From Isoetes taiwanensis (taxonomy: Eukaryota; Streptophyta; Lycopodiopsida; Isoetales; Isoetaceae), in the NCBI GenBank assembly GCA_021234155.1, contig JAJEKV010000054.1, positions 496,001 through 560,000 of the forward strand: a stretch of 64,000 nt of DNA, given 5' to 3'. The notes under the pieces are model-generated. The model saw only the letters and a program-made list of their open reading frames with translations, was not told the origin of the DNA and made no database searches. The position numbers were made by a program, and so were the translations under genes. Of this stretch, positions 1 to 10,692 are shown in pieces. Within the stretch, counting starts at the first letter, position 1; each line of letters begins with the position of its first letter.

Positions 1-391
1 AGTGGACCCCTGAATTCATCTCCTTTGATCCGTGCTGCATCATGACAGTATCATTGGTTAAGACCTTTTGCAAATAAAGGGCATTATTATAAGCAAACTT
101 CATGAAGCCCTAGCAAAATTTCGGTTTTTAAATTTGAATTTCTGGGCGGTGCCCGCCTTCCGTGTGTTTGCCCAACTTACGCCACAAAATTCGTACCAGA
201 TTCCAGATTCCACTCACAGAAGCCCAAGAATCATGCAAATGAACTAAAAATAAGGGTGCATGCTAGATGGGTAGGGGGTGAGTAGGGATAGACAGCAGAT
301 TGGCCTACTTTGAACGCCTATAACTCTGGTTCTGGACACCCGATTGCCCTGATTTTTTGTTTCTATGAACAAATTAGCTCTCAAGCTTTCC

Positions 392-424
<33 letters not shown>

Positions 425-1107
425 CCTGTTTTGACAAAAAAATCCAAGCCTCTGCTCTGTTCAAACTTAAATGCACGGTTTATGGGCATCCCCCTTACGT
501 ATGTGTGCAAAGATGAATATAAAGCACTGAACATTCAACATATTAATGCCAAACGGAGACCCTTTTATTGTGACATGGTTGTTTTGAAAGAGAACTTTAT
601 ATTCATTAATTCTACCCTTCTCCACAAATTCCAACTGAGCAAACTCCTACAAACATTAAACATTTCAAACCTATAGCTCAAATATTCATAAATAATTTCT
701 TAACCCCAAAATAAAGGCTAGCTTGATCAGTGTTTCTTGCCTGGAATTTTCGTGATGTAGAGCTGACTTACGAGGATCGGAGTACAAACTTATCTAATAT
801 GGTCAATCCAGTTGTTGACCAGATGCCACAGAGACATAAATTCAAAATTCTATCCATGAAAACACTAAACTACTCATTTACATAGACAATTCGATCGAGG
901 GACACTTGTGGACGGGCTTGTACATGAATATAGGGGAACTACAAACTGATTGTAAGAACATGGTAGGGGTCTACTTTAATTTAAATATAGATTATTGAAT
1001 ACATAACTTCACGTTTAGATTTAGGCCACCTCACCCTCAAGAAACTGGAGGGCAACCCTCTATGCGCAGCACCTTGTTTTTATTTTATTTTTTATTTTTT
1101 TCCCTGG
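1..1107. other. No gene recognised
   Basis: AT-rich sequence with a 28-base T tract at about 397-424. The short open frames here are low-complexity and match no family I know. I see no TE coding domain in this stretch. Confidence 0.6.
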
Positions 1108-1514
1108 ACGTCGCATGCGACGTATCCATGTGGCTTTTTTTATTGCCACGTGGATTTTTTATTGCACGTGGCTTTTTTTAATTACACGTGGATTTTTATA
1201 ATTTTTTTGCGTAACGTCGCATGCGACGTATACACGTGGCTTTTACGGCACACGTGGATTTTTTTGATATTCCACGTGTATATTTTAAAAAATAGCATAC
1301 GTGGCTGCGACGTTTGCGAGACGTCGCATGCGACGTGTACACGTGGCTTTTACAGCACACGTGGATTTTTTTAATATTCCACCTGTATATTTTAAAAAAT
1401 AGTACACGTGGCTGCGACGTCCAGTATACGTCGCATGCGACGTCTGTGTCACATCTGCGTCACGTCTGTGTCACGTCTGCCAACGTCGCATGCGACGCGC
1501 GTCGCATGCGACGT
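1108..1514. repeat. Palindrome array with 107-bp tandem repeats
   Basis: The perfect palindrome ACGTCGCATGCGACGT, or one base less, occurs at about 1108, 1214, 1321, 1428, 1483 and 1499. The first four are 106-107 bp apart. Between them are G-box-like CACGTGG motifs and TTTTAAAAAATAG blocks, forming about three copies of a 107-bp unit. Subterminal palindromes of this kind in CACTA/En-Spm elements usually serve as transposase binding sites; that role is inferred here. Confidence 0.85.
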
Positions 1515-1609
1515 GTCTCCAGCGACGTCTGTGTCACGTCGTCAGACGTCGCATAGACGTGACCCAGACGTCGCTATAGACGTCACTAAATGACCTTTCT
1601 CCTGTTGTG
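1108..1609. mobile_element. CACTA-like transposon end (fragment)
   Basis: The right edge, about 1570-1609, reads as paired GACGTC motifs followed by CTAAATGACC and a terminal CCTGTTGTG. This closely matches the right terminus of the complete CACTA-like element that ends at 37952, including the subterminal GTCGCTATAGACGTC. I found no matching inverted terminus (CACAACAAG-like) upstream to position 1, so this is either one end of a truncated copy or a copy whose left end has decayed. No transposase frame is present. The family assignment rests on the shared terminus, not on a protein. Confidence 0.6.
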
Positions 1610-2313
1610 GATATTGGAAACCGTTTGTTTGCAAGACAAAAGGCATGAGACACTCATATTAGTAGTTTTACCACACATGATTGTGTCTACAAACTTCTGC
1701 ATATAAGCTGTAACATAGAGACCACATGAATCCCCATCTTTCTACTGTGGACACTTATAAATTTTCACAACTGGTGAAGGGTTTTGTCCATGCTTCAAGA
1801 AAGTGGGACACTCGACACAACCGCGTGCCATAGTGAGGATATGGATCCTGCAAAAGACCAGATCAACTCTGTAGCAAATGAATGAAAACAATTGCTGATA
1901 TGGTATCCAATCTACTCAATATACTTTAATAAAAGGAGATGTGAAATACAAAATACCTCTTAAGTGTAACCATGTCAATGTCAATGTCCTCGGCAGAATT
2001 GAAGATGTGAATATTTATGGTGTTCTTACTCTTAATAAGGGTCATGTTGAAGATGGCCAAAGTGTGATGTTCAGTAACAGCACATAGCATTGGAATCATA
2101 ATCCATCTGCACTTGAACCAATTTATCCCTGTAAGAGCTCCCTTTACAATATCTCTTCCATGCTCGGAGGCTGCTATAGATTTATCTTTTTAGCTTGCCT
2201 TGCAGTGTGCTGCAAATTCCACGTCGGCCTTCTTATCTGCAGGAACACAGAGCTGCAGGAACCTATAACAAGTGTTTCTCAATTTTGCTGTAGAGAAGCT
2301 ACATCATAATACC
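1610..2313. other. No gene recognised
   Basis: Unique-looking AT-rich sequence between the CACTA-like end and the copia protease. Upstream copia gag would be expected here, but I could not recognise a gag frame or zinc knuckle. Confidence 0.5.
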
Positions 2314-3390
2314 TGGCTAGTTGACTCCGGGGCAACCAAGCACTTAACATGTCAGTCAAATGTTTTCCAGCATATTAAATTTTTTGATAAAACGGTGGTA
2401 AAGATGGCAGATGGCAGATGGCAATCTAGCCAAGTCTACGGGTAAAGGAAATGTTTCTATTCCCACCACAAAATGTCTTACTCTCTCAGTTGAAGATGTG
2501 ATCTTAGTACCTGGATTACTTGTAAATTTGCTTAGCGTAAGCGAATTTGATAAAAATATGGGCTATTCAGTCCTGTTTTCAGATGGTCTTGTGCACATTC
2601 TCCATAAAAATCCATTGAAGTTTATTGACCTTAAACTGCTAGGACCCATTGCTCAAGGTTATCTTAATGAGGAGGGCTTGTATATTTTGGATACTCCAAC
2701 AACTAGTTCAAATGCAAAGGCAGAGTCCTCTCTTACTATTGCTGTCCCTAAAACAATAGTCTTTACGGCTTGCTAGATTTGGGCATATTCATCTCCCGGG
2801 CTTTAGTTTCAGCATCCAAACGCAATATGGTTCAAGGCATGCCTCCATTCACAACAAAGGACCTTTCGTGTACTGCATGTAGTCTTGGTAAACAAATACA
2901 AGCGCCCTATCCCCTACAGGCTGAATTTAGGGCTCAACAACCATTGGAGCTTCTTCACACTAATATTTGTCACTTATCAATAGAATCTCTAGCTATAAAC
3001 AGGTACTTTCTTGTGATTGTTGATGATTTCAGTAGATATACGTGGGTTTATCTCATTAAGCTCAAGTCTCAAGCATTTCCTATTTTTAAAACATTCAGCC
3101 TGCAAGTGGAAAAGGAGTTCTCTACTCCTATTAAAGCTCTCCGATCTGATAATGCCAAGGAATATCTCTCTCAAGAGTTTCAGGCTTATATTGAATCCAA
3201 AGGGATACAACGAGAGCTGATTGTGCCGTATGCCCACTCCCAAAACGGCGTGGCAGAAAGGAAAAACCGAACACTTATGAATTTGACTCGTAGCATGCTA
3301 AAATTTAAAGAATTGCCTCCACAACTCTGGGATGAGGCAGTTCTAACTGCTGCCTACCTTTGTAATAGGGCTCCCACTCAAGCTAAATGA
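2314..3390 (+). pseudogene. Ty1/copia protease-integrase fragment (broken)
   Basis: Three copia pol modules are visible in order. At 2314-2352 is the aspartic protease motif WLVDSGATKHLTC. At about 2770-2910 is the pre-integrase His/Cys region, with GHI then CTACSLGK. From 2990 is the integrase core: D in VIVDDFSRYTW, D in LRSDNAKEY and E in NGVAERKNR, the expected DD35E order. The reading frame is broken at least twice. A third copy of the 7-mer GATGGCA near 2404-2424 adds 7 bases after the protease, and another shift lies near 2775. The ORF stops at 3390, soon after the integrase core; no RT or RNase H follows. It is an inactive truncated remnant. Confidence 0.9.
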
Positions 3391-5051
3391 AGTTTGTCTT
3401 TTTCCTTCTGTCTTCCTATTTAAATTCTTCCACGTTTCCTTCCTTCTTTATCAGCTCTCTTTGTGCATCTCCATCCTTTTGCTTAGTGTTTCGCCCCACC
3501 CCCCCAATCTTCTTTCAATTGTATGTCGTAGTTTGTGTTACTTACCTAGTTTGTGTTACTTACCTGTTGTTGGGTTTCTAGTACCTGAGTGGAGGCTTCG
3601 TGCCTAGTTGTGGCTCTCATGCCTGGTTGAGGCCCTCGTGCCTGGTTGGAGGCCCTCGTGCCTATGTCAGCCCCTAGTGGCTTTTGGTTTTTGTATTCTG
3701 TTGTATGCAGGTACAGTTAGTCAGTCAGCGCATTTTCTAGATGAAGGTGGCGTTTTTCTTACGCACAAGACAAAAATTAATAGTGAAGTCATTTCGAGTA
3801 TAAAATTCAACTTCATTGTTGTTATATGAATTTTGCCCAACAAGGCTAGTCAGCATGAGGGTATCAACTCCGTTAATTTTCTTTTGACCCTAGCATAGAT
3901 TAGTGATACCATTATTGTCAGGGTTTTTCCTCGAAAACTCGAAAGGGCGAGGTTTTTTAATCCCGGCCATAATGTTTTCACTATCTGGGTCTCAATATGT
4001 ATTTGAATTGAGTTTGGTTATGAAAGGAGATGCCCAGAGCAGCATGCATTCCGACACAACAAGCAACCATATGTAGACACGAAAAACACCGTTCGAGCCA
4101 TGATCTTATACTACTAGCAGTAAACCCATTATAAAATTACAACGGCCCGTAAAAACACTTGCAAAATAATGGTCTCATCCCGTTAGTTTACTTGCATTGA
4201 TTTAAATGCTCGTTCATGCCTTGTTAACATACATTCAAATTATTAACATAACCTATGAATCGATGAGACTTAAAATATGAAGGCAAGAAATTCGTTACGG
4301 TTAATTAAAGCAAAAACAAAGGAAACTTACGAATGAAAAAAAATCAAAACAGAAAAAGTTAGGTCTTTGCACAAGTCTGAAGATCCGGCCCACAATCTCG
4401 GCATACAAACTGCTTGAATCCGGAGTTCCAAGTCTGCAAATCCGAAATAAAGAATCCATGCAGCCCTTAGGTAGGTTAGATGAGGTCAGAAAAGGTAAAA
4501 GGCGCAGATGGGACACGATAAACAGAGCTTGATTTATCACAGGTCTCTAGATTTGGCTGGCCCTTTGCTAATGATTCTGAGCCATTAATCGTCCGCTGCC
4601 AAGGTAGATCAAGTATAAAACAACAGGACATTAACACATGCAGCCAGCCGGTGGACAGAATGATTGACAGTAGAAAAATCGAAGAGAAACAAGCTGAGAA
4701 ACCAAACCATTTCAGGAACCTTCTTCCTGAAACTTGCTTCTTATACAGCTTAAGAAAAAATAACTTTATTCCGTCCATCCACAAACAACACCATGAAACA
4801 AAGAACACAGATTCTTAGAGCCCCATTTTTGGGCCGTTTTTCAAATCAAGCAGGGTTAAATCCCCCATCTCATAGAACTCTGCAACCCTTGGTCCCTCCC
4901 TATCCCTGATGCAGATTATATTCTTCCTGTTAGAAATCAAAGAATTACCTCTATCGATGATGGCTTAGGCTGCTGCATCCAAGGTTTTGCGCATCTGCAA
5001 ATGGCGCTCCAAATCCCGAAAATAGTCTTCCAATTAATTCATCAAATCAAA
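3391..5051. other. No gene recognised, short tandem repeats
   Basis: Non-coding sequence downstream of the truncated copia integrase. Apart from the short direct repeats at 3529-3665 I see nothing recognisable. Several 60-110 codon frames exist, but their composition is not protein-like. Confidence 0.5.
3529..3665. repeat. Short direct repeats
   Basis: TAGTTTGTGTTACTTACC is repeated twice in tandem (3529-3564). It is followed by about four imperfect 19-25 bp units containing GAGGCCCTCGTGCCTGGTTG (about 3585-3665). Confidence 0.75.
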
Positions 5052-5323
5052 CTATTTTATGTTTTCGTGATACTTCAAGAGAGGGACTCTTGCCCTCCTG
5101 TTCTTTTGTTGGATCTCCTCCTGCAGAGAGGAAATCCTGGACTCCAAAGCCACAATAGTTTCTGCTTTAGTGTCATTGAGATGGTCTAACTTAGGCTGTA
5201 ACCGATTCTCCAAAGGGTCGTTCAGGTTTTCTAACTTAGCTTCCAACCTGCCCTCCATGGCTTTAAGCCAAGCCGGAATCTGCTCAGAAGAATCCGATGC
5301 ATGCTTCTTCCTAAGCTTTGTAA
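5052..5323 (-). pseudogene. 3' part of coiled-coil ORF split by element A
   Basis: This minus-strand frame encodes a charged, helical segment with heptad-like runs (for example LEAKLENLNDPLENRL and LESRISSLQEEI), ending at a TAG. It looks like part of a coiled coil. When element A and one copy of its TSD are removed, the frame joins without a shift to the minus-strand frame at 44502-44616, giving 129 open codons including the stop. The protein is not recognised; it could be a host gene exon or part of another element's gag. I infer that A inserted into a coding sequence. Confidence 0.55.
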
Positions 5324-6408
5324 TGTGACGTTCCACGTATTTATACGGTATACGTACAAATATACTGACACGTCACACAACAGAGAGACGCTACCATGGG
5401 GTATTTTAACCTAGGGGGTTGACCTAAAAGGGATTAATTTAGAATAAAGGGTTAATTAAAGGTTGATTACCTATAATTAAGGAAGTATTATTTAATTAAC
5501 TCAATTGAGTTAATTAAGTTAGGATAATTGATTAATTAGCTACTTGGCCAAATTCGATGGGCCAGTAGGAGGATTCTAACTTGGGGCATCAAATTGGATC
5601 CCTATCCCATTTGGACCCCAAATCGAACCAAGAGTAGGAGCTGCTGAGTGCGCAAGTTGCTTGTGGAGATGCCACATGATAATGGATCTAGCAGAAATTC
5701 GGGTTAGTGGATAGACTAGTTTGATATCTCTAGGGCTAGTGCTTCAGTCAGTCTTCTCTGGTTGTCTTTGTCTAGGATTAACCCTTCTTTGATACGTAGG
5801 ATTATGTTTCAATTATGGATTATGCTTTGTGATGTATGGATGGATGAATCTATGGTTGTATCTTTGTTAGCCCTCCGTAAAGCAGGGTTTAAAGGGGGGT
5901 AGAGACCTCTGTACCTTATGTTCTTAGTATGCTCCTAGTAGTTCCCCTAGTACCCAGTACTTGCGGCCTGTGCACAAGAGACCGGATGCTATGGAATTGC
6001 TCAGCACCCGAGAAGGGACGCAGTGGTGAAGTGGGGGTGGGGTCTTGCACGAACATAAAAGGCTCCTAAGACTCCTACAGTGGGCTAGGCCTGATAGTCG
6101 GTCACGTAGAGGGCCGGGTATGGGTCTGACACTCCCTGGGTGCAGTGGTGTGACCCGTATGGGGCATCCCGTACTTTGATGATAAAGTTAGGGGAGTAGG
6201 TCGGATACGGATGCGGGGGTCGCTGATGCGGCACGTATTCTCTAGCTCACCCATGGAACCCCTGCGAACCTGGAAGGGGACACTTCTCCGACCTGCCTCA
6301 TCGGACCAGGGAGATGTAATCTGGAGTAGACTCGAAGGGTGGTACCTTGAGTCTGCGTATCCGGAAGGCTATAGTGATCCCATAGCATGATTCGACTCAT
6401 CTGCAAAA
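5324..6408 (+). repeat. Element A 5' LTR, part 1
   Basis: Starts TGTGACG directly after the TSD TGTAA. It aligns with 31225-31906 and then 43619 onward of the 3' LTR, with few differences. It is interrupted after CTCATCTGCAAAA by element F. Confidence 0.93.
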
Positions 6409-6993
6409 ACAATGTTTAAAATGAAACGCACTTATTTAAGAAGTGCGTTTGAAAGATTCCTTCTGAAAATTTACAAAATTTTAAAATCCCCCTAAAAAGG
6501 ATCCTTTTATTATCTTTAGTCCAAATATTTACAAAACGGCTCATGAAAACAGACATTTTAGGAAGGTTTAACGTTATGGAGGAAACCAAAAAAAAAAAAT
6601 ATCACATTTTGGAGGGGAAAAGAACTGCTACGAAAGCCAAAGATTTATTATGGGGCAAATTCATATGAAAAAAATAAATGCTTTTGTACCTTGTCCCTGA
6701 AATTTTTTTTGTTGGCAGTTATAGAAGAAAAAAAATTCTTATTTTACAACCGCTTTGGCTAAACGTCTTAGTTGACCTTAAAACACATCCAGAGCCAATT
6801 GAACAAACTGCTTGAATGACAAACCATTGTTTTTGCATCACATAGTATTACAGACGCCAATACATCCACAATATTTCACAATTAGCTGAAGTTTCAGTTG
6901 AGGATGTCGTATAAAATTTACACCGAGGAAGCAAAAGTTGAAGTAATGAAGGTTTGTGCTTCCATGCCCTTCGTTGTTGTTCTCGAAGATGTA

Positions 6994-7230
6994 TTAGTAC
7001 ACGTCTCTAGGCTTGCACAAACCAATCCGCAACGTGGTGATGCTCAGAAGATAGTCATCCTCCTTGTCAATGTTGAGCATCTTCATCGCAATTTTGTCAT
7101 ATGTAGCAGTGGGTGTCACTGCACATTTCTTTACTAGCAAAGTGTTTATCTGTCTTGCCCTTTCCTGTCTGTTTGCAAATGAATAGGTAAACTTCTGAGG
7201 GGTTGCTACTCGTCGCACCCCTTTAGACAA
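6994..7230 (-). other. Possible captured coding fragment in element F
   Basis: A 78-codon minus-strand frame has a protein-like composition (for example CAVTPTATYDKIAMKMLNID). A plus-strand frame overlaps it. I recognise neither. It may be a piece of a host gene carried inside F, but a chance frame cannot be excluded. Confidence 0.25.
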
Positions 7231-7599
7231 ATCATGTGCTTTCCTTCTTAGAACTTTCGTGTCTCCGTAACATTTTGGGGTTCTTTTTGGGGTTTCTTGC
7301 TTTTAGTAGCAACTTTTAAGCTGTTAAAGTGAAGTTAGCATGTGTGTAGAGTAAAAAAAGTAAAAATAACAACACGATTTGACTAATTTATGGTCTAATA
7401 TTGCATTACAAGCTCAGAAATTTTAGAATCGATTTAGAACTTTTTGAACTAAAAAACTAATATTAATGTATAAAATTATCCCTTAAGTGTGTTATTTCAT
7501 CAATATTAAGTTGCAAAACCTTTGGGGGGCAAGAATGACTCCACAAGGACACGGTATATATTATATATGTATATATATATATTTTATATATATAAAATT

Positions 7600-8205
7600 C
7601 CATTAAGATTCCCTTAGATTCTCAAAACTTTTCAGAAGATTCCCCTAGATTCCCAAAGATTCTATTAAGATTCTCCTAGATTTCTAAAGGTTTTCTTGGA
7701 TTCTTAATGTTCTACAAAGATTCCTCTAGATTCTTAAGATACTATAGAGACTCCCCTAGATTTTATTAAGATTCCCAAAGATTCTCTAAAGATTCCCCTA
7801 GATTCCAAAAAAATACCCTAAGATTCCTCTAGATTCTCCAAGATTCTATCAAGATTCTCCTAGATTATATAAGATTCTCCTAGATTCTTTTAGATTCTTC
7901 GAGATTTCATTAAAATTCCCATAGATTCTTAAAGATTTTATGAAGATTCCTTTAGATTCTCCTAGATTCCCAAAGATTCATTTGAGACTCCCTAAGATTC
8001 TATAAAGATTCCCTTAGATTCTAAAAGAATACCCCAAGATTCTATCAAGATTCTTCTAGATTCTCTAAGATTCCATTAAGATTCCTTTAGGTTCTTAAAG
8101 ATTTTATCAAGATTCTCCTAGATTCCCAAAGAAGTGCTTGAGATTCCTATAGATTCTCTTGAGATTCCTCTAGTTCCCATAGATTCTATGAAGATTCTAG
8201 TCCAC
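7600..8205. repeat. Degenerate AGATTC-rich tandem array
   Basis: About 600 bp in which AGATTC or GATTC recurs every 8-25 bases in blocks such as AGATTCTCCTAGATTC and CCCAAAGATTCTA. The copies are diverged and the spacing varies, like an old minisatellite inside element F. Confidence 0.8.
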
Positions 8206-8851
8206 TAATAAATGCTTTGCCCACCTCACTACTTTTTTTTATTAATGAGGGTGCCACCTCACATCTTTAAAAAAAAAAACTAATTTAATATTAAAAAGTT
8301 AATGGCTAGGATTTATACTCACCTTTTGATCTAACGGTTAGAATCTGCTACACCAAATTCACTTTTTGGCACCTTCCTTGCACCTTCCCTATAAAAATCA
8401 AGGGCTAGGATTTCGCCTTCCCCTTTGATCCTACGGTTCACAGATGGGGTGTATGCCCCCATGCATGACTCATGCATGCCCCCATCAAAATCCAAGGGCT
8501 TAAGCTACGCCACCTCACCAACTTTTTATCCAAGGGCCAAGATCAAAACTTTATATGTAATGTGCTATTTTATGACCACCCCCATGAGTTTCTATATACA
8601 TATTAAGATAGTATATATATATTAATGTTTTTACCGGGACCTGATCCGACAAAATTTTTTCACTAACTTGGTTGCCCCAGGGAAGCCAGCGAGGGTTTCG
8701 CGTTCGTACCTGTAAAAAAAAATGGTATAAATTTACACCGCTAGAACTCTTACCGTATAAATTTATACGGCAAGAGTTGACTTTTTGATTTTTGTTATAT
8801 ACTATATATATACTATATATATACTATATATACATAAAAAATATATAAATC

Positions 8852-9015
8852 CGGTATAAATTTATACCGAGAGAACTCTCGCGGTATAAGTTTATACCGA
8901 GAGAGCTCTCGCGGTATAAGTTTATACCGAGAGAGCTCTCGCGGTATAAATTTATACCGAGAGAGCGGTATAAATATATACCGTTTGAGTCCTCTTGCGG
9001 TATAAATTTATACCG
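8852..9015. repeat. 30-bp palindromic tandem repeat
   Basis: The unit alternates two palindromes: GGTATAAATTTATACC (or GGTATAAGTTTATACC) and GAGAGAGCTCTC. About five units are present, of which the central ones are exactly 30 bp and nearly identical. Read through, one frame gives a 10-residue peptide repeat, but this is a by-product of the DNA repeat. The sequence could form a set of hairpins or cruciforms. Confidence 0.9.
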
Positions 9016-9620
9016 TTGAACTATCTGGCGTACTATGTCCACACATTACTATCTATTGTGGTATGAATGTATACCACCTAGAAATTTGTTTGGAAGAAAC
9101 TATGGACTACAAAAAATAAATACATTATAAATTTTGAAAAAGTCAAGGTTATACAGAAGTCTCGGTATACAGAAGTCTATAGCGAGCCGACAGAGCAAAT
9201 AAGAGCATGTATATAAGGCAAGAGTGAGCTTCAGTGAGACAATGTCAAAATATGTTGAATTTTTTACAATTTTGTTCATAATCCTGTAATGATTTTAAAA
9301 ACTTTAAATATAATACCTTTTTGGCACTCTAGTAGACTTGTTGTTTTTTTTCAATGTCTATTTTTTTTTAGTCCTTGAAAATGTTACTATTTCTCAAAGC
9401 AAACTAGGGGGCCAAAAAAGGGTATCAAATTTTTTTTAATGGAAGCTGAGTTCAAATCCCCCCTCAAAAATGGTGCCTAAAATATTCAAATTGTCACACA
9501 TGTCACAACTATACCGAGAAAATGGACCCTTTTTGGGGAATTTTAGGGAATCTTTTAAAGATTCCTTTTGAAGTGCGTTTGGAGCAAATTAGTGCGTTTC
9601 ATTTTAAACTTTGTTCAAAG

Positions 9621-10075
9621 TGTGTACAGGAGGGGCGGAAGGAGTGGACAACCCTAGCCGATATTCTATGCCAGCCAACGCCATGTCAAGATTCTGTCTA
9701 TTGATCTCCTGAGACCCAGCCGTCAGTCGATCCCCATTGGAGTCTGAGCCGGGGTAGAACCTTGGGTTTGGGGTGTTTTCTCTAGTATTAAAGGTATCTT
9801 CTCTGTGATCATCAGTGGATGGATGTGCCACCCTTCGTGGTGGTAATTTATTATATGATTATGTTGTATGCTAACTTGTATTCACGCTTCCGCAACATAG
9901 GAGTCCCATCGAAGGCGTGGGCCGAATGACACCTCCGTATCCTTCACCGGGCATCTTTTCATAGATGGTCCGAGTTAGACGGAGGGCCCTGCTCATGGCG
10001 AGTTGGTTGCCGTGGGAGGGGAAAGTCCCCGTATGTATACGTCCAGAGCACCGTATATGTTCAAGGAACGTCACA
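9621..10075 (+). repeat. Element A 5' LTR, part 2
   Basis: Resumes the LTR after element F at GTGTACAGGAGG and ends GGAACGTCACA, the inverted match of the LTR start. It aligns with about 44035-44496. Confidence 0.93.
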
Positions 10076-10076
10076 G

Positions 10077-10092
10077 TGGTAACAGAGCTGTG
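10077..10092 (+). promoter_or_regulatory. Element A primer-binding site
   Basis: One base after the LTR end comes TGGTAACAGAGCTGTG. It resembles the plant initiator-methionine tRNA primer site TGGTATCAGAGC, with one mismatch in the first 12 positions. It primes minus-strand DNA synthesis. Confidence 0.85.
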
Positions 10093-10253
10093 TTTTGGGA
10101 AAACCAAAGTACTGCACTGGCCACATACTAACCCGTTAGATTGTAGTTAGTGAGTGAGAGTCTTGGAGTAGCCTGGGATTCTGGGTGGTGTAGTAGGTAC
10201 TGTCTTAGTTAATTCAACTGGATTCATACGTAAAATCTTAGTTTTTTTTCCGG

Positions 10254-10466
10254 AAACCCTAACCCTAATCGGCGGGCAGGCGGTACCCGGGCGTTTCTGG
10301 CATCGGTGGCGAAATCAGGGTAGGGCCTGTCTGCAGACCTAGTTTTTTTTTAAAAAAATAAAATAAAATAAAAAACCCTAACCCTAATCGGCGGGCAGGG
10401 GATATCCGGACGTCTCTGGGGGCCGTAGCGGAGTTGCGGTAGGGCCTGCCCGCAGACCTAAAAACG
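10254..10466 (+). repeat. Leader tandem duplication in element A
   Basis: Two diverged copies of about 95-120 bp. Each starts AACCCTAACCCTAATCGGCG and contains GGTAGGGCCTG and GCAGACCT. The CCCTAA pairs resemble telomere repeats, but with two units each this is not a telomere. The copies lie in the untranslated leader between the primer site and the first ORF. Confidence 0.8.
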
Positions 10467-10692
10467 CGATTTCCGCCACTTAAAAAAAAAAAAAAAAAAT
10501 TTCGGGTAAAAATTTAAATTAAGGTTAAGGGTAATGTTTCTTTTTTTTACCTTAATGCTTTGTTGCTCCTTTGAGCTCCGCCTAGCCGCCATAGCCACCG
10601 GATCTAAAGCTCTCTTCCGCCATAGCCATTTTCACCTGTAACCTCCTTTCTTGTCTTCCTATCCCGAGCGCCCACTCAGCGCCCACCCATTC

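Larger units (their letters stand above)
6409..9615. mobile_element. Element F: TIR DNA transposon, non-autonomous
   Basis: Comparison with the uninterrupted 3' LTR (near 44034) shows that 6409-9615 is an insertion. The left end ACAATGTTTAAAATGAAACG and the reverse complement of the right end AACAAAGTTTAAAATGAAACG match. The inverted similarity continues imperfectly for about 90 bp (ACGCACT, GGATTC, AAAAAGG blocks). The flanks CAAAA (6404-6408) and CAAAG (9616-9620) look like a 5-bp TSD with one change. No transposase is recognisable. The interior holds a degenerate GATTC array, a palindrome array and a possible captured coding fragment. I cannot assign a superfamily. Confidence 0.8.

Noticed and set aside
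1150-1593. Short ORFs across the palindrome array
   Set aside because: Repetitive translation products (HTWIF and CDVCVTS repeats) of the DNA repeat itself.
8824-9042. Minus-strand ORF with a 10-residue peptide repeat
   Set aside because: The peptide repeat is a by-product of the 30-bp palindromic DNA array.
10254-10395. CCCTAA repeats suggesting telomere sequence
   Set aside because: Only two units in each of two leader repeats, inside a retrotransposon leader; not a telomere or interstitial array.
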